Origin: Ursus arctos
Lineage: Eukaryota; Chordata; Mammalia; Carnivora; Ursidae
Direction: 5' to 3'
DNA length: 64,000 nucleotides
Assembly (NCBI RefSeq): GCF_023065955.2
Contig: NW_026622985.1
Coordinates: 76,187,931 to 76,251,930, forward strand
Positions 1 through 12,830 of the stretch are shown here, in pieces; within the stretch, counting starts at the first letter, position 1; each line of letters begins with the position of its first letter. Position numbers and translations under genes: made by a program. A model generated the notes under the pieces. That model was not told the DNA's origin. It saw only the letters and a list, made by a program, of their open reading frames with translations, and ran no database searches.

Positions 1-1344
1 AGTTTCTGACGATTCATTTTACCCAAATTACTGCTGATGTATTTCTTATAGTGGACAAGTGACATTCCGTCCTTTTCAAATTGTAGCTATCTTTATTCAA
101 TTTGATCTTTTTATTGTCCATCCTCTAGCTTTACCTCTTCTTACATCTTTAGTTTCCATAACCTACAGAATACCATATAGTCTTTCCATTAAAACAAATT
201 AATATCATTCTTACTTGGAATATTTGACAACTGCTGAAAAAATTACAGTACCATGGGGTGTTGTAAATGGGGTTAATAATTAGCAGCTATTCCTATCCAC
301 TGGTGACCTTTTGGAATGGTTAGATAGTACTCTGTTAAGTCCATCCTTTTCAGGTGTATCCAGTTCAACTCAACAAGCCCCTTGAACAAATCTGTTACCG
401 AGTTTCTCCCAAGAGAGTATATGATTGAAAGTTTTAGAAACTTCACTGGACATTAGAAGATTGTAAAGGATCTTCTTCACTTCTAGACTTTGACAATCTT
501 AATAAAGTCTAAAGAAACACATTGAAGAAGCACAATGTTTTAGGGCTAGCTTATCTCCCCTGTAAGTTTTATTGATAAAGAAATTACGGACAGTCCTAAA
601 TCATTGCAGTTATCATTAATCTTTTTCAGAGAAGCATCCTAGTCAGTTATCAGGCTCTCAAGAATTAAAAAGAAATATCTTTCAGCTACCTTTTCCTTTG
701 CTATCCTGTCCTGTTTTTCTAGGAATTTTTTTTAAATCCAAAAATTGGTGAAGTGGAACAGACACACAGTAATGCCATGTCAACATTTATTTATGGCCTG
801 CCAGTTAAGATAGACAAAATAAAAAAGGAGAGGATTTTAAAAATAGTGCTTGCAAAGAACTCCATGGTGAGGTGCTACATCTCACATGTCAAACTGGGAA
901 TGGAGACAGTACAATCTATATCTGTGATTATTTGCTTGGGTACACCGTCCATTTCCCCAGATCCTACATTAATCATTTTATTTCTACTTGCTTGACATGA
1001 CATTCCAACTTCAGAATAGTAAATGCTCTGTTTTTGTTTATCTCTTGCATTTCATGATTTCCACAGACCTTATTAGATTTTATAGGTTCTATTTATTTTA
1101 AATATAACAAACCATACGTTATGAACGGCATGTATTGTAAAGGTCTATAGAATTATTCAGTTATTTAGAATTTGGAATAATTTTGCCCATAAAGGTAACG
1201 CTACGAAAGCACATTAAATTTTTAGAGCTAATGGTGAAACTGCACCTACTTCATGATGCACCAAAACTGTAATTCTGAAGGTAACATTTCTTTCTGAAAA
1301 TCATCATTTATAATTTTCTCAGATAGGTGTAGGATTTTCTTAAG
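1..1344. other. Unassigned AT-rich non-coding stretch
   Basis: I see no recognisable gene, repeat family or RNA here. An 80-codon open frame at 753-995 (+) has no family resemblance and is what chance gives in AT-rich DNA. A piece near 1228-1275 faintly resembles a mariner MITE end but is too weak to call. Confidence 0.6.
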
Positions 1345-1750
1345 CAGCTATTCAACCATCTATCCATTAAGTCACCTTAAAAATATTGAATATGTGCATA
1401 ATAAATGCCAGATACTAGGGATTTAATAGTTCCAGGAATACTATTTCTGTTCCTTAAAAGCATACATAGAGTCTAGCATGGGTGACACAAAGTACTGGGC
1501 AAATACAATACAGTGTCAGAGCTGCTTAGCCCTTTTCTCTGCAGCATGATGCACACATTGGTCAAGGGCAAGGCAGGAGGCAGCGAGATCAGTGCTGGAG
1601 TTGTTACAATAATTCAGGAGAGATACAGTGTTGACAGAGGAAATGAAAATCAATGAAAATGGTTACAAAAGATATTATGGTAGGAAAGGAGTCCAAGATA
1701 ACACCCAAGATATTGCCTTGGACGAGTGCAGGATAGTGGATTGGGGAGAA
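1345..1750 (-). repeat. L2 LINE remnant, antisense
   Basis: Read on the + strand, it opens with wording like the reverse complement of the L2 3' end (a degraded 'gcataataaatgccagatac'). It continues into the conserved L2 3' region, for example 'gttacaataattcaggagag' near 1600 and an AGTCCAAGATAACACCCAAG block near 1690. The match is to the remembered mammalian L2 consensus. It is heavily diverged, as expected for an element fixed before the placental radiation, and the edges are approximate. Confidence 0.55.
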
Positions 1751-4700
1751 TTTATAGTCCAGCTACATTTTCATAATGGAAATCCTCTCTTTATGAGTAA
1801 GTAACTGAGCCCAAGACAACCAGTTCTTTGATCAGGGTGACCATTTAAAGTGAAATTTCCCCAATGTTACCAAGATTTTCCTAAAGATTTACTAATCCCT
1901 TGATTACCAGTCCCATTAATTTATGTAGCCAAGTATTAAATGATGAGATTTATTCTTTTTTTTCTTTTGAGATTTATTCTGGATAGAACTCAGAGTTACC
2001 AGGTTGCGATCACTGCATTCATTTTAATGTATTATGTTTTCTCTTATGTAAGAAAAACCAAGCACTTATCACACTCTTCACCTGCCCCAGTTGTTTAAAC
2101 TTGTTCATATTTATTAACTGTAATAATGGGGTAATGGAGTGGCTCAGCTCAGCCAATCAAGCAATAAGGAGATTTTTTTTCTTCTCCCTGAAATACCAAC
2201 TATATAGGTAATTTGTTCAATGAAAGAACTTCAAACTTAAGATTTCACTGCCAGGTATTTTTATGCATTGCTTTCTCCTTATCATTTATTACAAGTAGCT
2301 AAACTGAACATGTGGCACTTAATACTAAATTATAATAACCTATTTTCTTAATAAGTTTTCAGATAAATGTTTCTCAACTCTCTTTGGGTGCAAACTTCTT
2401 TTCAGAATTTTTGGCAGGCGAGGGTATCTTGGGAAATAAATATCTATCCATTTTTCCTGCTCATATTTACATGGGTTCAAACTGCCAACTTTCATAGAAG
2501 ATTGGGCTCTACTCTTTTTTTTTTTTTTTAAACTTTACTTTCATGCAAGATTGGGTGCATGGTTTTTGGTTTTCCAACATTCTCTCTTGTAAAGTTGACT
2601 TACAGTGCAAATTCCATAGCTCTACTTTATTTAATATTCCAGACGCCTCAATCTGTTTCATTTTGGGTGTTATTCTTTTGGCAATATATTCCTATCTTTC
2701 TCCTTCAGAGACCGAATGACATTCATTCCCTTGCAGATTTGACACATGACTTGTTCAAACATACGATTCCTTCACTTCCTAGCACATTCCCCCTCTCTGA
2801 CTGTCACTCTAATCCTTTTGCACCTTTGGAGTATATTTCCTTTGTTCATTTTCACATTTTTCCTCTGGCTAAGTACTTTGTCAGTCAGAAAATGATTCAC
2901 TGAATTTGTTTATCAAATGCAGTGTAATTTGACATAGTATTGTGTTTCTAACACTTACCCTTTCATTAATGTTGTTCCCTTGTTATCTTATTTATCATTC
3001 ATATTTCCTTGACAGTTCTTTACAAGAAGACCACTTTCCCTGCATTATCAGTTTTTTTCAACCCTTGTCCATTTAAACTAGTGCATAAGATTCTGAAAGA
3101 GAAACTTACTTTTTGTTAATAATAATAAAAACTTAATGAACTCATTTTCTTAAATTCTTCCAAGAAAAAAAATTATTACAGTTTAGAAGAAATAACTGTT
3201 CATTCTTTCTCTTTTAAAGAAAAAATTCAATTTGAATAATGAAACTTTTTATGTAGGGAGTACATTAAAAGCACTTTTAGTCATTGCTTTTCGACAGCAA
3301 TGACAACAACAACAATATATTTTTAACTGTCTGAGATTGCTGAGTTTAGAAGGAGGGATGATTTAAATATGGGTAGGAATTGATGACAGTTGGGAAATGA
3401 GCCATCAATGTTAGCAGAAGCTTTTCACTGATCCCCGGTGTTTTTTACTGCCCACGTTTAAATAAGCAAGCCTGTCTATTTTGATCTCATATAATACAGG
3501 GGGGAAAAAAACCCAAGTCTAATTAAGGATTTAATTTATGTGTGGTTACGTTTGTCAGTCCATGTTTACTGTATCTCAGATCACAGATATTGTCTTGCTA
3601 TTATTAAAGTTAACTTGATTAGTGGGTCCATCATGGTCATTAGGTCACAATTTTTTATGATCTACATAGCTTACGTAGCGTGGTCTCAACAACCACTATC
3701 TAAAATCAGTAAAATCCCGTTTTACACTAAGCTTTGCTTCATCTTCAGAAAAGAAAGCGTGTAACAATATATTATAGAGATCAATTAGTAATACCTTTCT
3801 CTGTGTCCAGAATGATATTGAAACTATAACATGAAGACAGCACTGAACCTAGGATAAGAGTCTCTGCTTCACCTTGCACTAACTACCCAACTTGAGACAG
3901 TATAATGAACTTTCTGGAATCACTGTTTTTCAAAAAGAAGGGTAATTGCCCTTTCTACCACGAAAGGTTTTTTTGAAAAATATCATGTAAGATAATGAAG
4001 ATATATGAAAAACCTATAAACATGAATATTGTATTTATCCTAAAACTCCTTCTCCAAGATAACCTCTTACCCAAACATGATAGGCATTGCTTTTCCTAAA
4101 CAATTTATTGCTTAGTCCACTTCAAGCACTAGTTTTATATTTCCTTCTTTCTTTGAAACTGGAGAATCATTGTTCACCCATATTAGTAAGAAAGATTCAA
4201 TCAGATCATTGCCCTGACATCTTCTATATACTTACTAACTCTACATGCTTACTTACTATTCCTATTTTCTGTTTTGAAATAGACATTTTCCATTCCAACC
4301 ACCCCCATCCCCACCTTGTCCCCCATGTAGACTAAATACTTCAGACTGGGCTATGTAGTGGAATTCTGGAAATAGGTTTAGAGATGGGTATTCCTTTTTA
4401 ATTACCTAAACATGATGTCCTCAATATTTTAAAGAGTAACTATTTCTGATGTGTTCAAACCTTATGATAAATCAAAGTCTCTGGTACTTGGAGAAAGTGG
4501 TCTGTCCCACGGATAGCAATTTTTACTTTGCCCAGATAAGATTTCCCTCCAGGAAATGGTGGGGAGCTCTAAACTGTGGTCTAGTTTTTAACTTCTCTCT
4601 TCACTTTGTGTCCTTCTTTTTGATTTTCCCTATTGCCCATCTTTAGTAATTTTTAAAAAAACTCATTGGCACATCTACAAGTAGGGAAGGATTTATGAAA

Positions 4701-6612
4701 TTTAATTAAGATCATATGGTGCACAGCGGCAGCGGTTACATGAAACTAACAATTGCTTTACATGAGTACCGACCAATCAGATGTGACACTAGCAACAAGT
4801 TCATGTACACGGGAGCATCACAACGGAATGTCAGATGCTTACCAGTAACTTTAATAAAAATTTGTCCCTGGAAGAAGTTGTAAGAAATATATATTATTAT
4901 AAAAACAATTGTAACATTCCCATATTCATTATAGACGGAAGCCACTTAAAAACTGTTCTTGGCCTTACCTCAAATTATGTGAACAGAGATTCTCAGAAAT
5001 GTATGTTTTAGAGTAGGTTTTTGAATGCTTTCAAGCAAGATTTTGTAATACGTAAAACAGATGAAAGTGCAGCTGCTCTAGCTGAAGTAAAAGTAGGAAC
5101 CTCTGATACCTTCTACATCAGCTACTGATACCCCACCAGGGCGTGCCCCCGTTGTATAACAGTTTGAAAGTCCCAAAGAGCGGGGAACACCTCCAACTCC
5201 TCAGAGCCCAAATCTGTATTAATTTCTTTCAGTAGGAAAAAAGAAACAACAACTTCATGGAATAAGGTTTTTTGGTTTTTGTTTTGTTTCTGTTTTTTTA
5301 ATACTTTGAGCAGAAGGTTTAATGTATCAATGAGTTGAATGAAGTGGCCTTTCTGGTACAATTCTTCAAAATCCAAGAACCATGAAATTTTAATATACTA
5401 CAATTTGCTAAATATGTATTGGACATTTACCCAAATAAAACATTCTGGTTGGTCCCCAGAAGATCCCAAAATAAAGAAATCTAAGCCCGGCACTCAGGGA
5501 ACTTCATTATTCCAGCAGATTAAAGGAAACCAATAACAGTAATCAAGGGATAACATCTTTCTTGATTTTCTAATTAGAATTTCCCAATTATTGTTGTCAA
5601 TATCAATTTGCATTCTGTTTTTCCTTGAGGTAGTTATACCAAGGAAAATGTTACAAACTCTTCCATCACTCTAGGGAGCAAGACCAGTCTTTCTGAAGGT
5701 GCCCATTCATTCATGAGCCTCCATTACAGTTGGTACTGTCTACACCTATGCTTTTTGGAAACATGGAGGAAGCCCACTCCTACGCACATGAGAGAGAATA
5801 GAAGATCCTGGTATATCATCCACAGATGTTAGCTCTTAGAACCTTCCTGATTTTTTTATGCTCTATGTTAAATTTATACTTGTAGTAAAAAAATAAAGTT
5901 TGTATTAGTTTTTATCAGCAAGATAGACTAGTTCTTAAAAAGCAGCTATTTTATGATTTTTTTTCTAAATTCCAGCTTAGAGATGCTTGTCTTTGGAGAG
6001 ACCATTGTAACATCAGTCTATGAAATACATTTTTTCTTTCATTTGGTCTCAGTCTCTATTGATCTAGCAGTGGCACACAGGCATTCAACTGGTCACATTT
6101 TCCACACAATTTAACCATAGGCTTTTATTGTTTGTTTTCTTAGCATATTAATGTGGGTTTGCTGTCAGATCATTTAAGAAACAGATTTTTTGCATATGTC
6201 TGTAGGTAATGAAGTGAGGTGGGCCTATGCTTGGCAAATACAGAAATAGGACAGGATGATAAATCTCTCCCCAGCTAGCCCATCTTTTATAGCAAGGTGT
6301 TATAGTTCAATCTACCCTCTAATTCCCCTGTGCTATGGACAATTTGCATGTATTAAATGATCCTTATCATTTCCTATAATTAGGATGTTGCCACACAGTT
6401 GAGGAGATTTTTGAAGTAACATATGGCTAATTAATGTCTTATTGGTAAGTTCCACCTAGATAATAAAGAATTGAAAGATGTGAGTTGTGAGCCATAGGTT
6501 GAATTTACCCATTTTTACTCTGCTTTGTAAGTTTAAGTTCTTGAATGTCTTTTTTCAGTATATATGTCCATACCAAATACAAGGATGAACTGAGCTGGGC
6601 AAGTGTCCATAT
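1751..6612. other. Long unassigned AT-rich stretch
   Basis: I recognise no gene or repeat family here. It contains homopolymer runs (T-run at 2515-2530) and several open frames of 60-114 codons (for example 2559-2903 + and 5122-5376 -). These lack domain signatures, signal-peptide logic or convincing splice context. The part near 4700-5250 is higher in complexity than its surroundings but unrecognised. Confidence 0.5.
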
Positions 6613-6614
6613 GT

Positions 6615-6653
<39 letters not shown>

Positions 6654-6690
6654 TAGACATATATATCTATATCTATATCTATATATATAG
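6613..6690. repeat. Compound (GATA)n / (ATATCT)n microsatellite
   Basis: A near-perfect GATA run occupies about 6615-6652. It passes into an ATATCT/AT-rich imperfect run to about 6690. The tract is read directly. Its translation explains a tyrosine/isoleucine/serine-rich open frame on the - strand (6533-6715), which is not a gene. Confidence 0.97.
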
Positions 6691-7493
6691 AAAAACACAG
6701 AAATTCCAGGGGCATTGTAACACTACAACATTATTCAAAGGAACAGAATAACCTCCTTATCAAACAAACAAGAACTATAAAATATTAAGGATAAATACAC
6801 ATTCTTGGCCTATTAAAATGATCACAAATCTCAGAAAGGCAATTTTATAAATTTTAAATGAACACTAATTGGTAATAAGTCAATGTGAATGCTGAAGAAT
6901 GTAAGTAATACCTTGGCTCATATGATGAATGTGCACAAAGTCCCATTTTTCCGAATAGATACCATGCATTCTCCTACATGCCTTCCTGAGTGCTAATAAA
7001 CTGGACTGTGGACGTTAGCTATACACATTGGCCAATGAGTAGAATATGATCTCTAAGTCACCACTGATAATCACATACAGCAGAAATCCAACCCATAGTG
7101 CCATTATGGAGAGAGGAAAACAAATTATTTGTGAATGTGCTTTGCAGGAGACACTCAGGAATGTTTTTGCATGACCCCTGCTTCATGCAGATAGAGCAAC
7201 ATTCACCAAAGAGCAAATAAATGCCTTCTGTTGTCAGCCGGCCACACTACAGTCAACTCCTATGTATGTAGGTATAAAATATATATTCAACTAGTTTATC
7301 TATATACATGTACATATATCTAATATAATTATTCAAATAGATGTCTGTAGCTATAAAATACAATAAAGACAATAGATGCAAGAATTGTTCAGTTACTTGC
7401 TAAGAGCCAATTCCACCAGCAAAGCTAAACCTCTTTAAAAGAATAATTTATTTTATCACAGCACACAGATTTCATCTTAAAGATTTACAGGTT
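6691..7493. other. Unassigned non-coding stretch
   Basis: I see no feature in this interval. There is a short TATATA-rich patch around 7270-7330. Confidence 0.55.
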
Positions 7494-7696
7494 TTAAAAA
7501 AATATTTTATTTATTTATTTGAGAAGCAGAAAAAGAGAGAGAGAGAATATGAGCGGGGGGAGGGGCAGAGGGAGAGGAAAAAGCCGACTCCTTGTGGAGC
7601 AGGGAGCCTGATGTGGGGCTGGATCCCAGGACCCAGAGCGCAGTGATCAAGACTTGAGCTGAAGGCAGATGCTTAGCCGACTGAGCACCCCAGACA
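7494..7696 (-). mobile_element. Carnivore SINE (SINEC), full length, antisense
   Basis: Read on the - strand: tRNA-Lys-derived head (reverse complement of 'ggctgagcatctgcc' wording at 7660-7685), CT-rich middle seen here as GAGAGAGAG and GGGGAGGGGCAGAGGGAG, and the A-rich tail seen as TATTTATTTATTT at 7505-7520. The flanks share a degraded duplication, 'tacaggtttt' on the left and 'tacagttttt' on the right. Divergence from the young copies in this window suggests an older subfamily. Confidence 0.93.
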
Positions 7697-9229
7697 ACCT
7701 ACAGTTTTTGTTTTTTTTTTCCTAAAAGTTTTATTTGAATAGTAAAACTTCCCTTTCTGTGGAAAGGGCAGTTTATTCCATTCAGGGACATTACTCACTG
7801 TGCAGAGAGCATTTTAGGCACACAATATGGTAACATAGTAGCCTTTATAAAGAACATAGAGAGCAAGGCTTTATAAATGATACCCCTCTAGTTTTGATGA
7901 ATATGCTTTTCATAGCAAACACCCTAGCTGTAACGTAAAAGCAAAAAAATTTAAAGGGAATACTTTTTTTTTTTTTTTAAGGGAGACATGATTTAAAATC
8001 TTGTCTGCTTTCATTTCTGCATAAAAAGTCTCTAAAAAGGAGTGAAGCGTAGGATTCTGGAACCATGCTGACTTGTTCATGAAAGTCCCGTTGCTGCAGC
8101 TCTGACCTCAGCTCTGCTAGAGACTCCCTCCCTTCCTCCCTCCCAGGTTCAGTGATCTCACCAGCTGTCTCAGATCTTTCTGAAACCAGCCCTCTATCCT
8201 CTGTCACTTTTCAGCAGCTGATAGGCTGCACATACCAGCAGATGTGCTACACAAAGGAAATTAAGGTCAGCAGCAATAAGGATTCCAAAATTAAACTTCT
8301 CCAGCCCCTGGATGAACAACGCTCAGATATTCCTGGATTGTCTCCTGTATTTAACTTCACTATCACTGACCTTCAATTTTCACTTTTTCACTCAGGCATT
8401 TTTCATATTATTTTTTTCAGGTCAACTTAGAATTCTACACAAGTCTTCCAAGATGAGATTTCAAATATATGTATACATACCCCAAATACTCAGTTCAGTT
8501 TAATCACTTCAGTCCACTCCTTGCTTCCATGTTAAGACTGTGGCTAAGAATTCATTAAACGAACCCGTGGGACATTGCTAATGCTGATGCATGTTCCTCT
8601 GTATTCATCTTATCCTACTGCCTGGCAAGCTTAGCAGCCAAAATGTTTTCGATACTGAAGGGCAGAATTCCAATCCTTTCCTTCTAGGCACCTAGCTGCT
8701 TACAAACCACTCCACAACAGCAAAGCCGCTCTTGCCTGTACTTTCTGTTTTCAGGGTTACTCCTATCTCCTCTCAGCATTCTCAAGTATCCTGGGTCTGA
8801 GGGAACTATGCCTCAGTGCTCCTGGTTCCTCCCACTAGTTAGACCCTCTTCAGTACGAGCTTCCATCGCTCATGAGCCCACCAGTGAACCCACAGCCTTC
8901 AGGACTCACCAGCAGCTTCTCCCTGACTGAGACCCTCCAGGCTGTTGGGCATTGCTCATCAAATTTAGAAGATAAATTGTGTATTTTCATTTATTTTAAT
9001 TGTATTAATCCCTCTTCCTCCTTTGAATACAAGAAATATGCCTGGGCTTTTCATGTAACAGTGACCCAATGAGTATTGTTCATGTCCTGAGTCATTGACT
9101 GATTGGACTTTTAACCTCTTCCTATTAATGCACTGTGTGAACTGAAGACATTGTGCTTAAACTTTAATCAAAACCGGAGTACCCTTATAGTCACTATGAT
9201 CTTTGACAGAATGTATTAGAGCAAGTTAA
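7697..9229. other. Unassigned stretch with modest complexity
   Basis: I recognise no gene. The part at 8090-8960 is less AT-rich than its surroundings, with short open frames on both strands (7977-8207 -, 8152-8430 +, 8872-9072 +). None has a recognisable domain, and no splice structure convinces me. A 17-base T-run lies at 7962-7978. Confidence 0.5.
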
Positions 9230-9600
9230 AAGCTATAGCAAACAAAACCAAAATCTAGCGGCACAAAACAATGAAATGTGTTTCTTGCTCAGAGAATAGT
9301 CTCCTGCAGGAGTCTGGGAGGCAGCTTTCTTTGTGGCAATTCCAGGACGTGGGCTCCTTTCATTCTGTCGCCTCCTCATTGCCTAGGGCTCTGAGGTCCA
9401 CTGCTGAATGCAGACATTCGGCAGATAGCTAGGGGAGGGACTGTGCGTGAGGTTGTTATGGGTCAGGTACTTCTTCCTACACCGAACCAGCTGGACCCCG
9501 TCACAAGGCACTACCTTCTTATACTAGGCTCTTTCAAATATAGCCTTGCGATGCACTCAGGAAAAATACGGAATGGGTTTGGTGATTCACCACTGTACCT
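9230..9600. repeat. Old interspersed repeat, family not assigned
   Basis: It opens with 'ctagcggcacaaaacaatga' then TTTCTTGCTCA. That is the pattern of an abundant ancient mammalian repeat with consensus wording like 'cttagtggcttaaaacaaca' then TTTATTCTCTCA. It ends near 'gaatgggtttggtgattcac'. Two other copies of the same kind lie at 43575-44030 and 61690-62200. I cannot name the family from memory with confidence. Confidence 0.5.
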
Positions 9601-10299
9601 ATCGCACAAAGTGGCCACCATGGTCAGAACTATGAGATCCCTCCTATGTTGCTGGCAGCTCCTGGAACCCAGGAAGGCAGGCAGAAGCTCATTTTTCACA
9701 CATCACAACTATAAACATTAAGATTTAAAGTTAGAAGGAACAGAAAAATTAAAGACAGAGGTTGTTGATGATTATTATAACAGGTGGTAAGAAGAATTAA
9801 ATGCATTCTTTGTAATGAATATTCTCAGGGTGGAGAAAGGGCATAGTGCATTTCATCTTCATCATTCAGTATGAAAAAAATGGAAAGAAATGGATCACTC
9901 TGCGTTTCCATTAATTTTTCAGCAGTAGGGTTGGGAATAATGTTATCACCTTTCCTTGTATGTCTGAGAACATCCCAAACCAACATTACAAACACACTAG
10001 AGTTTCCCCCAGCAGCAGAAGCTACCTCTAGAACAAAGACCTCAAGTTTGTAGAAAATATTGCCTCCCTTATTGTATTAATAATTTGAAAGTCTCTTCAA
10101 GGTATCAATTTTTCCATCAACAGGAATTACAAATTTATCCTTTTGCATTGTTATCTATATTGACTCAATTTTATTTTATTATTTTGCTGTCTTGCATAAT
10201 TTCCTTTTAGATCCATATTTGATAGTAAAAAAGAAAGTTTAATACAGCACATTAACTTTATTTGCCTTTAAAAAGTATTTTTACCTATGCTGAATTATT
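9601..10299. other. Unassigned non-coding stretch
   Basis: I see nothing supported here. Open frames of about 60 codons are present but featureless. Confidence 0.5.
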
Positions 10300-10484
10300 T
10301 GACCCTTTCCTAAAAATATCCTAAGGTAGAAGTTATTATTTCTAGCTTTTAGATAATAAAATTGATGCTTAAAGAATGACATGGACTTCTCTAAAGTCCC
10401 ACGGTGGGTCAGAGCACAGCTTTCAGAATCAGGACTCAAATGTAGGTGTCATAATTAGCCTTTCTGCCTCTAAATCCTATGCTT
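10300..10484 (-). repeat. MIR SINE remnant, antisense
   Basis: The + strand reads like the reverse complement of MIR: a degraded 'tagataataaaattgatgct', then AAGTCCCACGGTGGGTCAGAGC (the 'aaggtcacacagctagtaag' position), then 'aggactcaaatgtaggtgtc'. It is directly followed by the target-site duplication of the SINE at 10502. Confidence 0.65.
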
Positions 10485-10501
10485 AAAAGATACGTTATTG
10501 T

Positions 10502-10700
10502 GGGGCCTGGTGGCCCAGTCAGTTAAGCATCTGACTCTTGATTTTGGCTCAGGTCATGATTTCAGGGTCGTTAGACTGAGCCCTGTGAGCCCTACATTGG
10601 GCTCTGCGCTGGGCATGGAACCTACTTAAGATCCTCTCTCTCTCCCTCTGCCCCTCCCCCACTTGTGTGAGTGTGCGCTCTCTCTCTCTCAAAAAAAAAA
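10502..10700 (+). mobile_element. Carnivore SINE (SINEC), older subfamily, full length
   Basis: The tRNA-like head runs from 'ggcctggtggcccagtcagt' through TTAAGCATCTGACTC, followed by a CT-rich region with (CTCT)n and an A10 tail. Flanking duplications are 'aaaagatacgttatt' at 10485-10499 and 'aaaagatattttatt' at 10697-10711. That length and position are as expected for L1-mediated insertion. Confidence 0.95.
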
Positions 10701-10711
10701 GATATTTTATT

Positions 10712-11084
10712 AACAGGGTTATTCGAAGCCATTAAACCTATACAAAGAGTATTATTAATATAGAAAGAGCATTGTGAATTCACAGACAAAAACAGATGTC
10801 AATCTCTTTGTTTAGAAGATATTAAAAAGATCACTCTTATAATCCCTGAAAAAGTAAAGACAAAATATCTAATTGTGGGAGCACTCATGTATTAAGACAT
10901 AGTAAAATATTCTTTTTGAAACAAGATATGGTGAAAGTGGTAGATAAATACAAATTCTTCAATTGGTAAAATGTTTTTTTCTGGCATATCAAAATTCTAG
11001 TGAAATATATACATGTCAGTATGCTTTCTAGAATAGTAATCATTATAAATAGCTAGGAGTAAAAATAATTGCTGTCAATAAACA
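10712..11084. other. Unassigned AT-rich stretch
   Basis: I see no supported feature. Confidence 0.5.
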
Positions 11085-11255
11085 GGTACTATATATGCAC
11101 CAAATATTCATGGACCATATTATTTTCTCTAATTTATAGAAAAGTAAACTGAGGCTCAAAGAGATTCATGAAATTGATCTAGTATCAAACTGAGATAAAA
11201 ACCCAGATCTGTCTAATTCCAAAGCCAAAAGTCTGATATTTTATACCAATATCAA
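11085..11255 (-). repeat. MIR SINE remnant, antisense
   Basis: The + strand shows 'gaaaagtaaactgaggctca', then AAGAGATTCATGAAATTGATC (degraded 'gaggttaagtaacttgccc'), then CCCAGATCTGTCTAATTCCAAAGCC. These are successive blocks of the reverse-complemented MIR consensus. Confidence 0.75.
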
Positions 11256-12049
11256 TGTATCAATAATATCAAAATGTATACATAGTCTACAAATAAGGGC
11301 AGAAATATGGCATTAATTTCTGTCAATATTAGAGCTTTTGAAAATACAAGATACTAAATATAAAATACTAGATAGAATAGTTTTTACATTATAACACGAT
11401 CAAGAATAGAATCTTGCAGGGATATATCATAGTGGGAGGTGCCACAGCTGACCCACTCTGGTGGAGAAGAGAGATCTGGCATCAGATTATTGAGAGAGGG
11501 ACACAGCTGTCATCACAAAGGAATTTCCATATTTATTTACAGGAGGAAGAGAGGCAGGCAAAGCACAGAGACGGGATTTAGGATCATGCCATGTTTGGGT
11601 GTCTTTGAGAATGGTCATCCATAGAGAACTCTATCTGCTATTTCTGAGATCCCACACTCAGGTCTGAGATGCAGGAATGAGACTCCAGACTCTAGCAGGT
11701 GTGGCAGAACGCACTGGCAAAATTCAGGGGGACTTTTGGTCCTAGAGGAACAGGGAAGATTACCAGAACAGGAATTAGATGCTGACACCAAGAGAGTGGT
11801 CCACTTCTCAGAACTGAGGAAGGACTCAGGATTAAAGCAGCTGCCAGAACTGAGTCAATGGCTGGGGAATGAGAAGGGTAAAGGACCATTTCCTTCTGCA
11901 TACTTCAGCTGCTGAATTAGAGAAACTGAAGTATCTCCTGATGAGATTATGTTCACTTCCAGATCTGAGAACACACCTCATGTGCTCACAGGATTTGAAT
12001 GGATAAAAAAAGGAAAGGGTCAGGAAATGGAGGAGACCCATATAATACT
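11256..12049. other. Unassigned non-coding stretch
   Basis: I recognise no gene or repeat. Overlapping open frames of 60-70 codons on both strands (11439-12041) have no recognisable features. Confidence 0.5.
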
Positions 12050-12067
12050 ATGTCAAGGGCTATTTTT

Positions 12068-12346
12068 TTCAAGTTTTTATTTAAATTCTAATTCATTAAT
12101 ATACAGTGTTATATTATTAGTTTCAGATGTAGAATTTAGTGATTCAACACTTACATACAAGACCCCGTACTGATCATAAGTGCCCTCCTTAATCCCCATC
12201 TTCTAGTTCACCCAACCCCCCACCTACCTCCCCTCTGTAACCATTACTTTGTTCTCTATAATTAAGAGTCTGTTTCTTGGTTTGGCTCTCTTTTCTTCCC
12301 CTCTATGTTCATTTGCTTTGTTTCTTAAATTCCACATATGAGTAAA
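12068..12346 (-). mobile_element. 5'-truncated carnivore L1 3' end with target-site duplication
   Basis: The + strand reads the reverse complement of a carnivore L1 tail: T-rich start, 'attcattaatatacagtgtt', TCAGATGTAGAATTTAGTGATTCAACA, then a C-rich block (CCAACCCCCCACC), 'ctctataattaagagtctg' and 'ttccacatatgag', where it stops. The flanks are 'atgtcaagggctattttt' (12050-12067) and 'atgtcaagggttattttt' (12347-12364), an 18-bp duplication with one mismatch. That shows a single truncated insertion of fairly recent age. Confidence 0.93.
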
Positions 12347-12604
12347 ATGTCAAGGGTTATTTTTGAAATCAGGTTGATCAGAAACTTGTAATGGGTAAAG
12401 ATGACATTACACTTAAAATATTAGAGTGTGAATCTGCAAGAAAATCTTGATTGAATGAATCAAACTTAAATATTTTTAAACAAAAATGATAAAACAGTGC
12501 TTTAAAATAAACATGTAATTCTTCCTGTTTCCAAATGAAAAAAGAAAACAGGGGAGGCCTCATCCACAAAAATGTGCAGAGTCTTATCCTCCAGACAATT
12601 TCTT

Positions 12605-12830
12605 TAAAAATCAGTGTTTTTTTTTTTTTTTAAAGATTTTATTTATTTATTTGACAGAGACAGCCAGCGAGAGAGGGAACATAAGCAGGGGGAGTGGGAG
12701 AGGAAGAAGCAGGCTCCTAGCGGAGGAGCCTGATGTGGGGCTCGATCCCAGAACGCTGGGATCACGTCCTGAGCCGAAGGCAGATGCTTAACGACTGCAC
12801 CACCTAGGCGCCCCTAAAAATCAGTGTTTT
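12605..12830 (-). mobile_element. Young carnivore SINE with perfect 16-bp target-site duplication
   Basis: The SINE body is 12621-12814, antisense: T-run, TATTTATTTATTTGACAGAGACAGCC, the GAGTGGGAGAGGAAGAAGC block, then the tRNA-like head ending in 'ccacctaggcgcccc'. The identical flanks 'taaaaatcagtgtttt' lie at 12605-12620 and 12815-12830. The intact duplication and close match to the other young copies indicate a recent lineage-specific insertion. Confidence 0.97.

Noticed and set aside
1228..1275. Possible MADE1-like mariner MITE end
   Set aside because: Only a short, gapped resemblance; no inverted partner and no TA duplication visible.
4700..5376. Possible processed pseudogene with an 84-codon - strand frame
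   Set aside because: No recognisable parent protein, poly-A tail or target-site duplication could be found by eye.
6533..6715. Small Tyr/Ile/Ser-rich frame on the - strand
   Set aside because: It is translated GATA/ATATCT microsatellite.
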